From: Siphonodentalium dalli
Lineage: Eukaryota; Mollusca; Scaphopoda; Gadilida; Siphonodentaliidae
DNA length: 64,000 bases
Direction of reading: 5' to 3'
Assembly (NCBI GenBank): GCA_032622095.1
Contig: CP136069.1
Span: 168,446,394 to 168,510,393, forward strand
The notes under the pieces are model-generated. The model did not search any database. It had not been told where the DNA came from and saw nothing but the letters and a program-made list of their open reading frames with translations. The position numbers and the translations under genes are program-made. Shown here one piece after another: positions 12,109 to 23,262 of the stretch; positions within the stretch are counted from its first letter, which is position 1; the number at the start of each line of letters is the position of its first letter.

Positions 12109-12430
12109 ATGTGCAATTCCGATCGATACATGGCCAATTCGATAAGAAATTAGAATGTGTTCACGCGCAATGAAGCAGTGGACAACCATGGTATATTAGT
12201 GTCTCTATAAATATAATATATAAACGTAATACAAATTATCAAATATATACTCATCAACAGTGTTGCTCCATGTGCAATTCCAATCGATACATGGCCATTT
12301 CGATAAGAAATTAAAATATGTTCACGATCAATGAAGCAATGAACACCCATGGTAAGTTAGTGTTTACATAAATCTGATATTATATAATCTGAATAAAAAT
12401 GATCAAATATATACTCACCAACAGTGTTGC
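12109..12430. repeat. Two-copy 161 bp tandem duplication including an exon end
   Basis: Copy 1 (12109-12269) and copy 2 (12270-12430) both start ATGTGCAATTCC and end in ACTCA(T/C)CAACAGTGTTGC. On the minus strand, copy 2 holds the end and splice donor of the candidate exon at 12419-12572 (GTTG|GTGAGT). In copy 1 the same position reads GTTGATGAGT, so that donor has lost its GT. Confidence 0.75.
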
Positions 12431-12572
12431 CCAAGGCACCGCTGAACGAGCCAGTACCCGTTGATTTCACGGAGATGACTATGATAATGGCACCCGTGAT
12501 GGTCAGCGTAACGGCGGCTGTCATTGCGATTTTCAGTTTAACTGATTTACTGATCGTCGCACAGAACGCCAT
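12419..12572 (-). CDS. Candidate first coding exon with N-terminal signal anchor
   Basis: The minus-strand ATG has a good Kozak context (ACAAAATGG). The frame encodes a basic N-terminus (MAFCATISKSVKLK), then a hydrophobic segment of about 21 residues starting IAMTAAVTLTITGAIIIVIS, then a Ser/Gly-rich stretch. It ends in phase 1 at a consensus GTGAGT donor. This looks like a type II membrane anchor or uncleaved signal. It may start the gene whose Thr-rich exons lie downstream on the same strand at 7.5 and 6.4 kb, because the phases are compatible through the 8163-8258 candidate. The intervening exons are unproven. Confidence 0.45.
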
Positions 12573-12930
12573 TTTGTGTCTGCTTAAATAAAACAATAAC
12601 GGAATTATTTTAAGGAACCCAAGGCTCTTGCGGTGGGTAAATGTGAAAATAATATATAAGTCTGTACAAAACAATGCCACTGATAATAACATGGGGAAAT
12701 AGATAAACTGAGTTCCTATATACATTATTCATAGTTCTCCAATAACGGAATTTCGCCCATTAAAACAATCGGTATGTAAATAGAACTGTGACAGTGATTT
12801 GTAAACAAACATCGCTAATCTTAAAGTAAGTTCAAATATTTTAATCCGAATACGATTTTCAGAATATTTTTCAATGCTGTGACCTTTGTCACTGTCAATT
12901 TTACTATCATTGCGGAGTAGTTCTCTTCGG
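12573..12930. other. Upstream region of the candidate exon; nothing specific
   Basis: If the ATG at 12,572 is real, this stretch would hold its 5' UTR and promoter on the minus strand. I see no TATA box in a convincing place. Confidence 0.25.
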
Positions 12931-12999
12931 AAATGTTCAGATAATAAGTTCAGCAAATGACTATATAGATCGGTTGCTGATCTTATTATCTGAACATTT
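12931..12999. repeat. 26 bp-stem hairpin, family H1 copy 2
   Basis: The left stem 12931-12956 and right stem 12974-12999 pair with one mismatch around a 17-nt loop. The stem carries the same AATGTTCAGATAATAAGTTC core as the hairpin at 5126-5182, while the loops and flanks differ. Two separate insertions of one small hairpin family are therefore present. Confidence 0.85.
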
Positions 13000-14326
13000 C
13001 CCTCCAATGAATATGAATCATTCTTCTCTTGTATTATCTTATCTGGGGTTTTTTCTGTCTGTCGTCTGCTTTTATTACATGAACACCCATCTAAAGGAGT
13101 AATAAGCCATTCCAATGTATTCTTTTGTAACTGTATGGAAGAATCCATATAGTATAGCAAGGGTTTAAGTCCCGTGGCTGTATGAAGCATGAAATTGTGC
13201 TCTCTTTTGTCGAATCCATGCATATACAATTGTGGGAATCAACATAGTTCAATAAATACGCGAAACATTTAAACAACAGAAAACAAATTTCAAGTCATCG
13301 AATTTCCTGCAAAATATAGAACAGTTAACAACACACAACGTTCAATAAAGCGTTTTGTCTTGTCCTTAGATAATACAAACAGGCTACCATGACAACACCA
13401 TTGGTGAGGTTAACTGCATGTAACAGCAAATCATACAATTATGAGGCACTGTCTACATTAACCACACGTTTGTTCAATTAAAGAAAACAATATCGACCTA
13501 TTTGTCAGTAGATAACATGATAAAATCTTCAGAGTGTGCAAGATACATAGACCACACAGTTGTGTGAACCCAATCTTACAATGTTATGAACTACCAGCGT
13601 TAACCTGCTTAAAATGTTCGGCCCTAGGCCTGGTAACGCTAACAAGATATGACCTTTAAAGCTTGAGATCCGATCTTCGGATGTTGCGCCAACATTGTTA
13701 ACATTTTAAAGAGCGTTTTTTTAATCCCCGAAGAAGTTATGTTAAAGCACTCGCCTGTCGTGTCGCGAGGTAATTCTCGAACCTATGGTAGTCGTTTTAC
13801 AATCGCGTCACAACAAACTCGTGTAATAACGTTAGCACGTTTACACATTTGTAACATTATATCTATATATCCACTCATCCACACTATAGTTCTTCGTTTT
13901 ATTGCACGCGTTTCCAAAGAAACCATTTACAATAAGTGTTATCCCTGTTTAAGAAATATGTACATAGCTCGCGTGTGCGAAACACTAACTCATGTTTCGT
14001 CATTGGTCAACTGCCAATTGGGTCATGCATTTCAAATCTCATTAAAACACATCATAACGCGGACCGGCGTCACACCTTCTTGACCAACCAGATAACCAAA
14101 GGCGGTTGATGGAATAACTAGCCATAGCTTATTTATTACTATTCGATCGATTATTAACAGGCCGATTATCAATTTGGGCTAACTAAAAGTTCCACATGGT
14201 GAAATATATCCAGCTGATTAACAAATAAAAAGGAACAAGGGGTGCGCACCGGAAGATGGCGCTCGTCTAGTTTTGTTGCCTGAAAGAGTGGATCTTTCGC
14301 AAAATAATTATTAGCGGCCATGTTTT
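13000..14326. other. Unassigned sequence with a tRNA-like remnant
   Basis: At about 13,735-13,800 TTAAAGCACTCGCCTGTCG is followed by GCGAGGTAATTCTCGAACC. This resembles the D-arm, anticodon-stem (CTCGC/GCGAG) and B-box order of a tRNA-derived SINE. Acceptor-stem pairing is absent. No gene is called. Confidence 0.3.
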
Positions 14327-14660
14327 TTTTAACGAATTTCGAGAAAAAAAACCGGATGCTCCCATCTAGAGGTCACTCCGAATATCCCTATATGAAGTTT
14401 GGTGACGATTGGATGAGAAATGTGACCTGTAAGGTGTGCTAAAGGATTTAGTCATACACAGAGTAAAATGTTTTTTTTTAAAGAGAATTCGGAAAAAATG
14501 GTAAGCACCAATCAAGAGGTCACCCCAAGGATCCATGTGAAGTTTGGTGTTGATCGGATGTGTGTTATGTTATGCAGGGTGTGTAAAGGATTTAGTGATG
14601 CAAAGAGTAAATTCCAATATGGCTGCCGGCGGACATGTTTTTCAACGAAAATCGTTCAGA
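14327..14660 (+). repeat. ~140 bp degenerate tandem repeat
   Basis: Two full units (about 14327-14469 and 14470-14610) share GAAGTTTGGTG.TGAT.GGATG and AAAGGATTTAGT.AT.CA.AGAGTAAA; a partial third unit follows. They run directly into the flanking repeat of the foldback cluster. Confidence 0.7.
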
Positions 14661-14679
14661 TTTGACATCTGTCATGTCG

Positions 14680-14825
14680 TTGAAATCGGTCAAAGTTTGT
14701 TTTAGCTATCGCGCTAACAATCGCGAACGATCAAATCGCTAAACAGGGACAAACTAAGGCAAAAAACTCTCGTATAAAAGATCTGACAAACCTCGTTTTC
14801 GAACTCGAGCTAGTTGCAATACTAT
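14680..14825 (+). repeat. Left flanking direct repeat of foldback cluster
   Basis: It shares CGAACGATCAAA.TCGCTAAA, CTCTCGTATAAAAGAT and TTTTCGAACTCGAGCTAG with 15512-15662 on the far side of the GC-rich cluster. This is consistent with insertion of the cluster into, or expansion within, a tandem array. Confidence 0.7.
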
Positions 14826-14832
14826 GGAATAC

Positions 14833-15486
14833 TATTAGGGCCACTTCCTAATGGCGCTTTCGGCGCGCGCCGAAAGCGACAAAAAGTGCGCCATTAGTAA
14901 CGCGCCGAAAGCGCCGAAAGCGACAAAAAGTGCGCCGAAACATACCCTAATGGCGCACTTTTTGTCGCTTCCGGCGCGCGCCATTAGGGAGTGGACATAA
15001 TAGTATGCCTAATGGCGCTTTCGGCGCGCGCCGAAAGCGACAAAAAGTGCGCCATTAGTAACGCGCCGAAAGCGCCGAAAGCGACAAAAAGTGCGCCGAA
15101 AGCGACAAAAAGTGCGCCTTCACGGCGCACTTTTTGTCGCTTTCGGCGCTTTCGGCGCTTTCGGCGCGCGCCGAAACATACCCTAATGGCGCATTTTTTG
15201 TCGCTTCCGGCGCGCGCCATTAAGGAGTGGACATAATAGTATGCCTAATGGCGCTTTCCGAAAGCGACAAAAAGTGCGCCATTAGTAACGCGCCGAAACA
15301 TGCGCTAATATCGCACATTTTGTCGCTTTCGGCGCCGAAAGCGACAAAAAGTGCGCCGAAAGCGACAAATAGTGCGCCGTAATGGCGCATATTTTGTCGC
15401 TTTCGGCGCTTTCGGCGCGTTACTAATGGCGCACTTTTTGTCGCTTTCGGCGCGCGCGAAAGCGCCATTATGAAGTGGTCCTAATA
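14833..15486. repeat. Nested GC-rich foldback cluster
   Basis: The core AAAGCGACAAAAAGTGCGCC and its complement recur about a dozen times in alternating orientation. The outer ends form a TIR of about 100 bp (TTAGGGCCACTTCCTAATGG on the left; the right end complements it as TTAGGACCACTTCATAATGG) flanked by TA. Internally, CCATTAGGGAGTGGACATAA junctions at about 14,980-15,003 and 15,218-15,240 mark three head-to-tail foldback units. A single strand could fold into several alternative cruciforms. The alanine/arginine-rich open frames on both strands are artefacts of the repeat. Confidence 0.85.
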
Positions 15487-15511
15487 CACACCCATATACC
15501 AAATATCAATT

Positions 15512-15662
15512 AAATCGGTTGACGGTTGCTTGAGTTGTCAAGCTAACGTTCACGAACGATCAAAATCGCTAAAATAAAATAGACAAACTAAGGCCCATAA
15601 CTCTCGTATAAAAGATTGGACAAACCTGGTTTTCGAACTCGAGCTAGATATTGTTGCAACAG
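15512..15662 (+). repeat. Right flanking direct repeat of foldback cluster
   Basis: Counterpart of 14680-14825 with matching order of motifs (CACGAACGATCAAAATCGCT, CTCTCGTATAAAAGATTGGA, TTTTCGAACTCGAGCTAG). Confidence 0.7.
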
Positions 15663-15689
15663 ACCCATATCTATATATATACTTTCGAA

Positions 15690-15727
15690 TGTCTGTCTGT
15701 CTGTGTCTGTCTGTCTGTCTGTCTGTG
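15690..15727 (+). repeat. (TCTG)n microsatellite
   Basis: Imperfect GTCT/CTGT run heading the first higher-order satellite block. Confidence 0.9.
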
Positions 15728-16239
15728 TTCTATAGAAATTCACATGGTACCATCTATATGATACCAAAGGGGTCTACTCGGAGTAACTTTTTACGAGAAA
15801 GATAATGGTGCGGGTTAGAATTTTCTAAAGTGATGCCGTTGTTGTCAGGGGCAGAACAGGGGGAGGGGCAGATTTTTTTTGTCGCCGATTGCCACGAAAC
15901 TTACATATAATCATATCCATGATATGAAGAATATAATAGTGTGGTTTAAATATGTCAAAAGTGACGTCGTTCGAGTCAGGGATGCACGGAAGGGGATAGG
16001 GGCACCAAAATTGATCAAACTAATTTTAGCGCCGATTTCCACCAAATTGATATATATTCTTCTTCGTGATACAAGGAATCTAATTGTTCGATTTAAAGAC
16101 ACCAAATCGGTGTCGTTTGGATGAGAGATTGGGAGTGGGGTGGGCACTAAATTTGATAAGAGTGTGTTTAGTCGCCGATTGCCACCACACTTATACAAAA
16201 TCATCCCCATGATATGAAGAATATAATGGTGTGGCTTAA

Positions 16240-17225
16240 ATTATAGACGAGTGGCGAGTAGCTCTCCTACAAAATGTCGAGGCGAGTAGTATCCCACAAG
16301 GAGATGCCGAAGGCCTGAGGGGGAGAGTACGGGAGGGGGTCAGGGGGCCTCCCCCGGAAAAATTTGAAAATTAGATGATCTGAGATTGATACTATACGAT
16401 TTGTCCCACCTCAGAATTTAAAAGCCTTCAAATAACGATTTTGTGTCAATAAGTGACAAAAATGCAATGCCACATCAGGCCACATTGCTAATAGTACACA
16501 AGCAAGTAAGTTGGTATATTTGAAATAAAGTTATCTGATATATTACGCACATTTGAAGCATATGTATTCTGAGTTATCGACAGTATTTGATTGAACCACG
16601 TGGTCTCTCTGTTTGTTGTGCAGAAATTGTATTGCTGATGTGAATCGGAATCAGTTCGATTTTGAATTAATTCCTCGATCTATTTTAGTAAATAGCGCAT
16701 ATAATAAAAAGAAAACCTTCGTGTTTTGAGTGAATACCGCCGGGAATTACCTCATTCGTGGTCACAGTGAGATACTGGAATCATCACCCGTGGCCTAAAG
16801 GCCACTCGTGATGATTCCAGTATCTCACTGTGACCACTCATGAGATACTTCCGGTATTCACTCAATACACGCAGGTATCCTCTATGTATAATAAGTTTTA
16901 AAAAGCCATGATAAACTATGAGAAAAGATGAGAATGGATTTTGTTTTTCATTGCAATTTTTTTCCTCGACCAAAACCGGACCCACCCCATGGTTTCAACT
17001 GTTAAAGGGAGAAATTGTGGACAAAAATTTAAATATAGAGCCCCCCTCACTTGTATAAGGTTAAGCATGCACTACTATATGAATCTGATTGTTTCAATTC
17101 ATTTTGAAGCTGTAATTTGTCTTAGAAATGGTTTTGGAAAAAAATTGCATGACATCAGAACAAATCTGCATTCCGGGCTCGGGGACACCCACACACCCTG
17201 TCCTTGTATCCTGTAATTTTTCCCG
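16240..17225. repeat. ~1 kb interruption of the satellite
   Basis: The satellite stops after ATGGTGTGGCTTAAATTATA and resumes near 17,240. The interruption begins with a GAAGGCCTGAGGGGGAG...CCCCCGGAAAAATTTGAAAAT segment that has a relative at about 31,945-32,025. It contains the hairpin at 16721-16870 and ends in a 12-base C run (17227-17238). It is probably one or more nested insertions. Confidence 0.6.
16721..16870. repeat. Foldback hairpin of 150 bp
   Basis: The arms 16721-16796 and 16799-16870 pair along nearly all of their length (TCACAGTGAGATACTGGAAT against its complement, and outer TGAGTGAATACC against GGTATTCACTCA). The loop is 2 nt. It is a small foldback element inside the satellite interruption. 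Confidence 0.85.
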
Positions 17226-20200
17226 ACCCCCCCCCCCCGATTTAGACGACAAATTGGTGTCGTTTGGTGAAAGATTGAGTGGGGTGCGCACTAAATTTGA
17301 TAATAATGGGTTTAGTCACCGATTGCCATCACACTTATACAAAATCATCCCCATGGTATGAGGAGTCTATTGGTGTGGCTTAAATCTGTCAAAAGTGGCC
17401 TCATTTTTTTTGTCGCCGATTGCCACGATTGCTCACGAAACTTACATATAATCATCCCCATGATATGAAGAATATAGTGGTGTGGCTTACATCTGTCAAA
17501 AATGGTCTCATTCGAGTCAGGGTGCACTGAAAGGGAGAGGGGCACCAAAATTGATAAAACTAATTTTAGAGCCGATTTCCACCAAATTGATATATATTCT
17601 TCTTCATGATACAAGGAATCTAATTGTGCGATTTAGACGCCAAATTGGTGTCGTTTGGGTGAAAGATTGTGGGGGGTGGGCACCAAGTTTGATAATAATG
17701 GGTTTAGTCGCCGATTGCCAACACACTTATACAAAATCATCCCGATGGTATGAGGAGTCTAATGGTGTGGCTTAAATCTGTCAAAAGTGGCCTCATTCGA
17801 GTCAGGGGTGCACTGAAAGGGAGAGGGGCACCACAATTGATACAATATATTTTTAGCCCCAATTTCCAACAAATTGATACACGTTCTTATCCATGATACG
17901 AGGAATCTAATCGTGTGATTTACAGGCGACATATTGGTACCGTTTGGGTGAGAGATGGGGAGGGGCTTTCACCAATTTTGTTTTGTCGCCGATTAGCACC
18001 AAACTTATAAATAATCATCTCCATGATATCAGGAGTTTTACTGTGTGGTCTAAGGATGTCACAAGTGGGGCCATTCGAGTCAGTGGTGCATAGAGGTGAG
18101 AGGTACACACAAAATGATAAAAATATGTTTAGCGCCGATTTCCACCATATTGATAAATATTCTTCTCATTGATACGAGGAATATAATCGTGTGGTTTAGA
18201 TACACCAAATTGGTGCCCATTGGGTGAGAGATATGGGGACCTTAAATTTTATACGAATTTGTATACTAGCCTATATTCACGAATCATCTAGATGATACCA
18301 AAGGGGTCTATAAGGAGTAACTTTTTACGAGAAAGATAATGGTGCGGGTTAGACTTTTCTAAAGTGACGCCGTTGTTGTCAGGGACAGCACAGGGGGAGG
18401 GGAAGAATTGTTTTTGTCGCCGATTGCCACGAAACATACATATAATCATCTCCATTATATGAAAAATATAATGGTGTCGTTTAAATATGTCAAAAGTGGC
18501 GTCGTTCGAGTCAGGGATGCACGGAAGGGGAGAGGGGCACCAAAACTGATAAAACTAATTTTAGCGCCGATTTCCACCAAATTGATATATATTCTTATTC
18601 GTGATACAAGGAATCTAATTGTGCGATTTAAAGAGACCAAATTGGTGTCTTTTTGATGAGAGATTGGGGGTGGGGTGGGCACTACATTTGATAATAATGG
18701 GTTTAGTCGCCGATTGCCACCACACTTATACAAAATCATCCCATGATATGAAGAATATAATGGTGTGGCCTAAATCTGTCAAAGTGGCCTCATTTGAGTC
18801 AGGGTGCACTGAAAGGGAGAGGGGCACCAAAATTGATACACAACATTTGTAGCCCCACCAATTTCCAACAAATTGATACACGTTCTTATCCATGTTACGA
18901 GGAATCTAATCGTGTGATTTACAGGCGCCATATTGGTGCCGTTTTTAGCCCCAATTTCCACAAAATTGATATATATTCTTCTTCATGATACAAGGAATCT
19001 AATTGTGTGATTTAAATGCCAAATTGGTGTCGTTTGGGTGAAAGATTGAGGGGGGATGGGGCACTAACTTTGATAATAATGGGTTTAGTCGGCGATTGCC
19101 ACCACACTTGTACAAAATCATCCCCATGGCATGAGGAGTCCAATGGTGTGGCTTAAATCTGTCAAAAGTGACCTCATTTTTTTTGTCGCCGATTGCCACG
19201 AAACTTACATATTATCATCCCCATGATATCAAGAATATAATGGTGTGGCTTAAATCTGTCAAAAGTTGCCTCATTCAAGTCAGGGTGCACTGAACGGGAG
19301 AGGGCCACCAAAATTGATAAAACTAATTTTAGCGCCGATTTCCACCCAAGTTGATATATATTCTTCTTCATGATACAAGGAATCTAATTATGCGATTTAG
19401 ACGCCAAATTGGTGTCGTTTGGGTAAAAGATTGAGGGGGTGGGCACTAAATTTGATAATAATGGGTTTAGTCGCCGATTGCCACCACACTCATACAAAAT
19501 CATCCCGATGGTATGAGGAGTCTAATGGTGTGGCTTAAATCTGTCGAAAGTGGCCTCATTCGAGTCAGGGGTGCACTGAAATGGAGAGGGGCACCAAAAT
19601 TGATACACAACATTTGTAGCCCCAATTTCCAACAAATTGATACACGTTCTTATCCATGATACGAGGAATCTAATCGTGTGATTTACAGGCGCCATATTGG
19701 TGCCGTTTGGGTGAGAGATGGGGAGGGGAGGGGCTTTTCACCAAATTTGATAAAAAATTGTTTAGTCGCCGATTAGCACCAAACTTATAAATAATCATAT
19801 CCGTGATATCAGGAGTGTACCTGTGTGGTCTAAGAATGTCACAAGTGGGGCCATTCGAGTTAGTGTTGCATAGAGGTTAGAGGGACACAAACAATTATAA
19901 AAATATGTTTAGCGCCGATTTCCACCATATTGATAAATATTCTTCTCCGCGATACGAGTAATATAATCGTGTGGTTTAGATACACCAAATTGGTGCCCTT
20001 TGGTGAGAGATATTGGGACCTTAAATTTGATACGAATTTGTATACTCGCCAATATTCACCAATTAGATATATATGCATCTCCATAATGAGTCTAAGTGTG
20101 TGGTTTAATGGTGACAAAAGTGGCGCCGCTTGAGTCAGAAATAGGGACGAGAGGGTAACCAAAACTGATATTTTTAGTACCAATTACCATCAAATTCATA

Positions 20201-21030
20201 CACATTCTTCTCATATGACACGAGGAATCAAACCGTGCTATCTGTCTTTCTGTCTGTCTGTATGTGTTCTATATGTAACTTCACGGGGTACAATCCATAT
20301 GGCACCAAGGCGGTCTAAGAGGGGTAACTTTTTACGAGGAAGATAATGGTGCGGGTTAAATTTTTCTAAAGTGACGCTGTTGGTGCCAGGGGAAGAAAAG
20401 GGGAAGGGCGGCAAAATTAAAAAATATGGTTAAATAGTTTTGTCGCCGTTTTCCAACAAACTTATACATAATCACCTCCGTGATATGGCGGCGCTGCTCG
20501 AGTCAGCGTTGTAGGGGCATCAACAATTGATTTAATAAACTATTTTTAGCACAGATTTCCACCAAATTGATATATATTATTCTTATCCATGCTACGAAGA
20601 ATTATATCGTGTGATTTAAAGACGCCAAATTGTTGCCGTTTGGGTGAGAGATGGGGTGGTGGTCATAACTATGATAAGAATGTTTTTAGTTGCTGATTAC
20701 CACAAAACATATATATAAACATCGTCAGTATATCATGCATCCAACAGTCTAATGGACGTGGTTTAAATATGTAAAAAAGTGGCGCCGTTAAAGTCATGCA
20801 TGAGGATGGCAGTTGCACCAAACCTGATACAAATATATTTAGCACTAATTTCCACCAAATTCATACACGTTCTGCTCCAATGATACGATGAATTAAATCA
20901 AATTTGGTGTCGTTTGGGTCATGATGGCGAGAGGATATGCACTATCATTTATGAGACTGCTATTCGCCGATATCCACCTATAAGTTATATATAGTCACCA
21001 GGCCATCTCCATATCGTTTTAAGGAGTATT

Positions 21031-22318
21031 TGGCATTCAAATTTCACAATCTCGACAAATGGTGACCCAATTAAGTCACATGAACAATTATATCTTCTCA
21101 ACTGTCATATTTATATTGGGATGGGAATCAGGGCATTCACATAGTGAGCTAGCAAAAACAGATATTTAAGTGATACATATATTCTTGCAAATTGAGAGAC
21201 CTCGAACCGTCAGCGAATTGCATATTAGAATGGACATGTTTATATTATAACACAATTGCGTCTGTTCCATTCAATACAGTTTCCACACAAAAAGTTACAA
21301 TTTGTCAAGAGATATGGAAATGTATCGAAGGCCTGTTAAAAAATAGAGGTCACAGTATGCAGTCAATTATATTTTCTTCTGATATAAAGAAAACGCAGTC
21401 AGTAGCACATTACTTTACGGGATCCTCCAATACTGACATCTGACAATGGTATATCTGCCCGATACAGAGGATTTTTTAGAACAGACTCATTGACTAAATA
21501 AACAACTCAAATTCTCACTCTGTGTCGGGCACATGTAGCTGATATACGTGCATAGCAAGATTTCTTTTAAACAGAATAATTAGCCAGTATATAGCACCAT
21601 GAACAGAGGAGCACCTGGACATCTCTTTAAAACATCTGTATCTTCATGGAAATATGATAGCCAGGTGTCGTCAAGATCTTAGTCCAACCAACTTTATTGA
21701 TTGATACATCTCTATATGTAAAACCCAATTGTCGTCTTTTATTTTTGCGAACTAATGTGTTTATGATATTCATGTATTATGTTATAACTTCTAGAGTATA
21801 GGCAGTTGTAAATAAATAATACTTCGGAACGGATTAATCGCGATAAACAAAATGCCAATCGACAAGGTGAGCCACTACTTATATTCCATGACTGTAAGAA
21901 TAATGTTTTGTGATGCTATTTGAATATACAATTTATGAGAATACGTGTAACACTTTGAGCAAGAGTATTCTCTATTCCCAACAAATATACACAACATGCA
22001 GAGGGTTTCAGATCACGTTAACCTGGGCAACGCCGGGTAACCCTGCTAGTACCAAATATAAACTAGATGTGTGACTGTCTCAATGGGACTGAGGATACCC
22101 CCGTGTTTTTAAAACACTAAGATGTTTCACATGCCAGTAAACATTAACATAAAATATAAAATAACAGATTCATATTGCAGGTGCACAACCCTAACTCTAA
22201 TCCTAATCCTAAACCGAAATATGTAGGAATAAAAGCTCGGACAAAATTATGCATGTTGCGAAAATGTTCTAAGTCGAAAAAGGAAATAACTCCACAAAAA
22301 AGGCTGACATACGTCATA
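21031..22318. other. Unassigned sequence
   Basis: Degenerate satellite edge, then AT-rich DNA. A plus-strand 83-codon frame at 21192-21443 is not recognised. CTAACTCTAATCCTAATCCTAA at about 22,191-22,212 is a short CTAATC run. Confidence 0.35.
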
Positions 22319-22558
22319 AAGCCCCTGTCACACTCCGCTGCGATCAGGCTGGCGCTTGCATTGCGCTGAAAAGGTACCAAAATATGAGTAACATGCAGGA
22401 GGAGCGCGGAAAACTTTCCAAAGTTTTTAAAACAAGGTATGCTCCTATTCCGTTTACCACGTTTTTATTGCGCTCTTATTACGACCCATTGCGTTCCTAC
22501 TTTGTCAAGTCTCACGCTCTCACGCGCTCTCACTGTGCTTCCTCTACCAACAATTCAC
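22319..22558 (+). repeat. Repeat R1, copy 1
   Basis: It starts CCCCTGTCACACTCCGCTGC and continues GATCAGGCTGGCGCTTGCAT and TGCGCTGAAAA. Further on is TTATTGCGCTCTTAT. Copy 2 at about 30,184-30,530 has the same start and the same TTATTGCGCTCTTAT farther downstream. The two copies sit in the same orientation just outside the two CAACGTTGG arrays. Confidence 0.8.
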
Positions 22559-23065
22559 AACCCAGATAGCACACGTACGTTGGGCCAACGTTGGAATAAT
22601 TACGTTGGCCCAACGTCGGCTTTTGTGGTTGGTACGACGATGGCCCGACGTCGACTTGCGTTGGAATAATTACGTTGGCCCAACGTCAGCTTTTGTGGTT
22701 GGTACGACGATGGCCCAACGTCGACTTGCGTTGGAATAATTACGTTGGCCCAACGTCGGCTTTTGTGGTTGGTACGACGATGGCCCAACGTCGACTTGTT
22801 GGAATAATTACGTTGGCGCAACGTCGGATTTTGTGGTTGGTACAACGATGGCGCAACGTCGACATGCGTCAGATTTTGCACGTTTCAAACATGGCTACGT
22901 TGGCCCGACGTTGGACAACCAACGTTGGGGCAACGTTGGTTTTACCGCTGGTTTAACGTTGGCCCGACGTTGAAAACGTAACGCACTAGGCGATATGTGA
23001 GGTTAGTAGGTGCGTTAGATGTCGACGTTGGACCAACGATGGCCCAACGTTGGTCATAGTGTGGA
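22559..23065 (+). repeat. CAACGTTGG-type array A, starting CCCAGATAGCACAC
   Basis: After CCCAGATAGCACACGTACGT come four ~70 bp units (starts near 22,590, 22,660, 22,729 and 22,798) built from ACGTTGGCCCAACGTCGGC, TTTTGTGGTTGGTACGACG and ATGGCCCAACGTCGACTTG, then looser CAACGTTGG elements to about 23,065. The outer end is the inverted form of the outer end of array B (GTGTGCTATCTGGG at 30138-30151). Confidence 0.9.
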
Positions 23066-23194
23066 GAAATCGGTCGATTGCGTCGTAGCGTCATTTTAAC
23101 GTCATTCTTAACTGGTCGCGTGTTTCTTTTTCAAATAACGCTTTGGTTTATTGACTGAACTTGCATTTGTGTTCTGAGTGAGCTTCTCGGTTTA

Positions 23195-23262
23195 ATGGAT
23201 TATTATTTGGATAATGCACCACGGAACACCATCACCAGCTATAGGGACCCGAAGAAGTACCG
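23195..23262 (+). CDS. Candidate first coding exon, product unknown
   Basis: An ATG at 23,195 (context TTTAATGG) opens a frame reading MDYYLDNAPRNTITSYRDPK then KY. It ends after CG at a consensus donor (CCG|GTAAGTA), so it leaves in phase 2. The DNA before it has an initiator-like TTGACTGAACTTGC but no TATA box. A plus-strand acceptor of matching phase exists far away at 31,576, but I cannot show that they join. It could be the first exon of a gene carried with the neighbouring CAACGTTGG repeat, or of a host gene. Confidence 0.4.

Larger units (their letters stand above)
15670..21030 (+). repeat. Satellite array of ~150 bp monomers with higher-order units
   Basis: Two alternating monomer types recur. 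One has CGCCGATTGCCACCACACTT with ATCATCCCCATGATATGA; the other has CGCCGATTTCCACCAAATTG with ATATATTCTTCTTCATGATAC. Both end in a GAGAGATTGGGGG-like G-rich segment. A longer lead segment (TAACTTTTTACGAGAAAGAT followed by ATGGTGCGGGTTA) recurs near 15.79, 18.32 and 20.33 kb and marks higher-order blocks of about 2-2.5 kb. The first and third blocks start with a TCTG microsatellite (15690-15727 and about 20,240-20,262). The array decays toward 21.0 kb. Confidence 0.9.

Noticed and set aside
13735-13800. tRNA gene with GTC anticodon
   Set aside because: Anticodon-stem and B-box-like parts are present but there is no acceptor stem; best seen as a SINE or tRNA remnant.
14984-15502. Several Ala/Arg/Ser-rich open frames on both strands
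   Set aside because: They arise from alternating copies of a GC-rich 20 bp core lacking stops; both strands and several frames are open.
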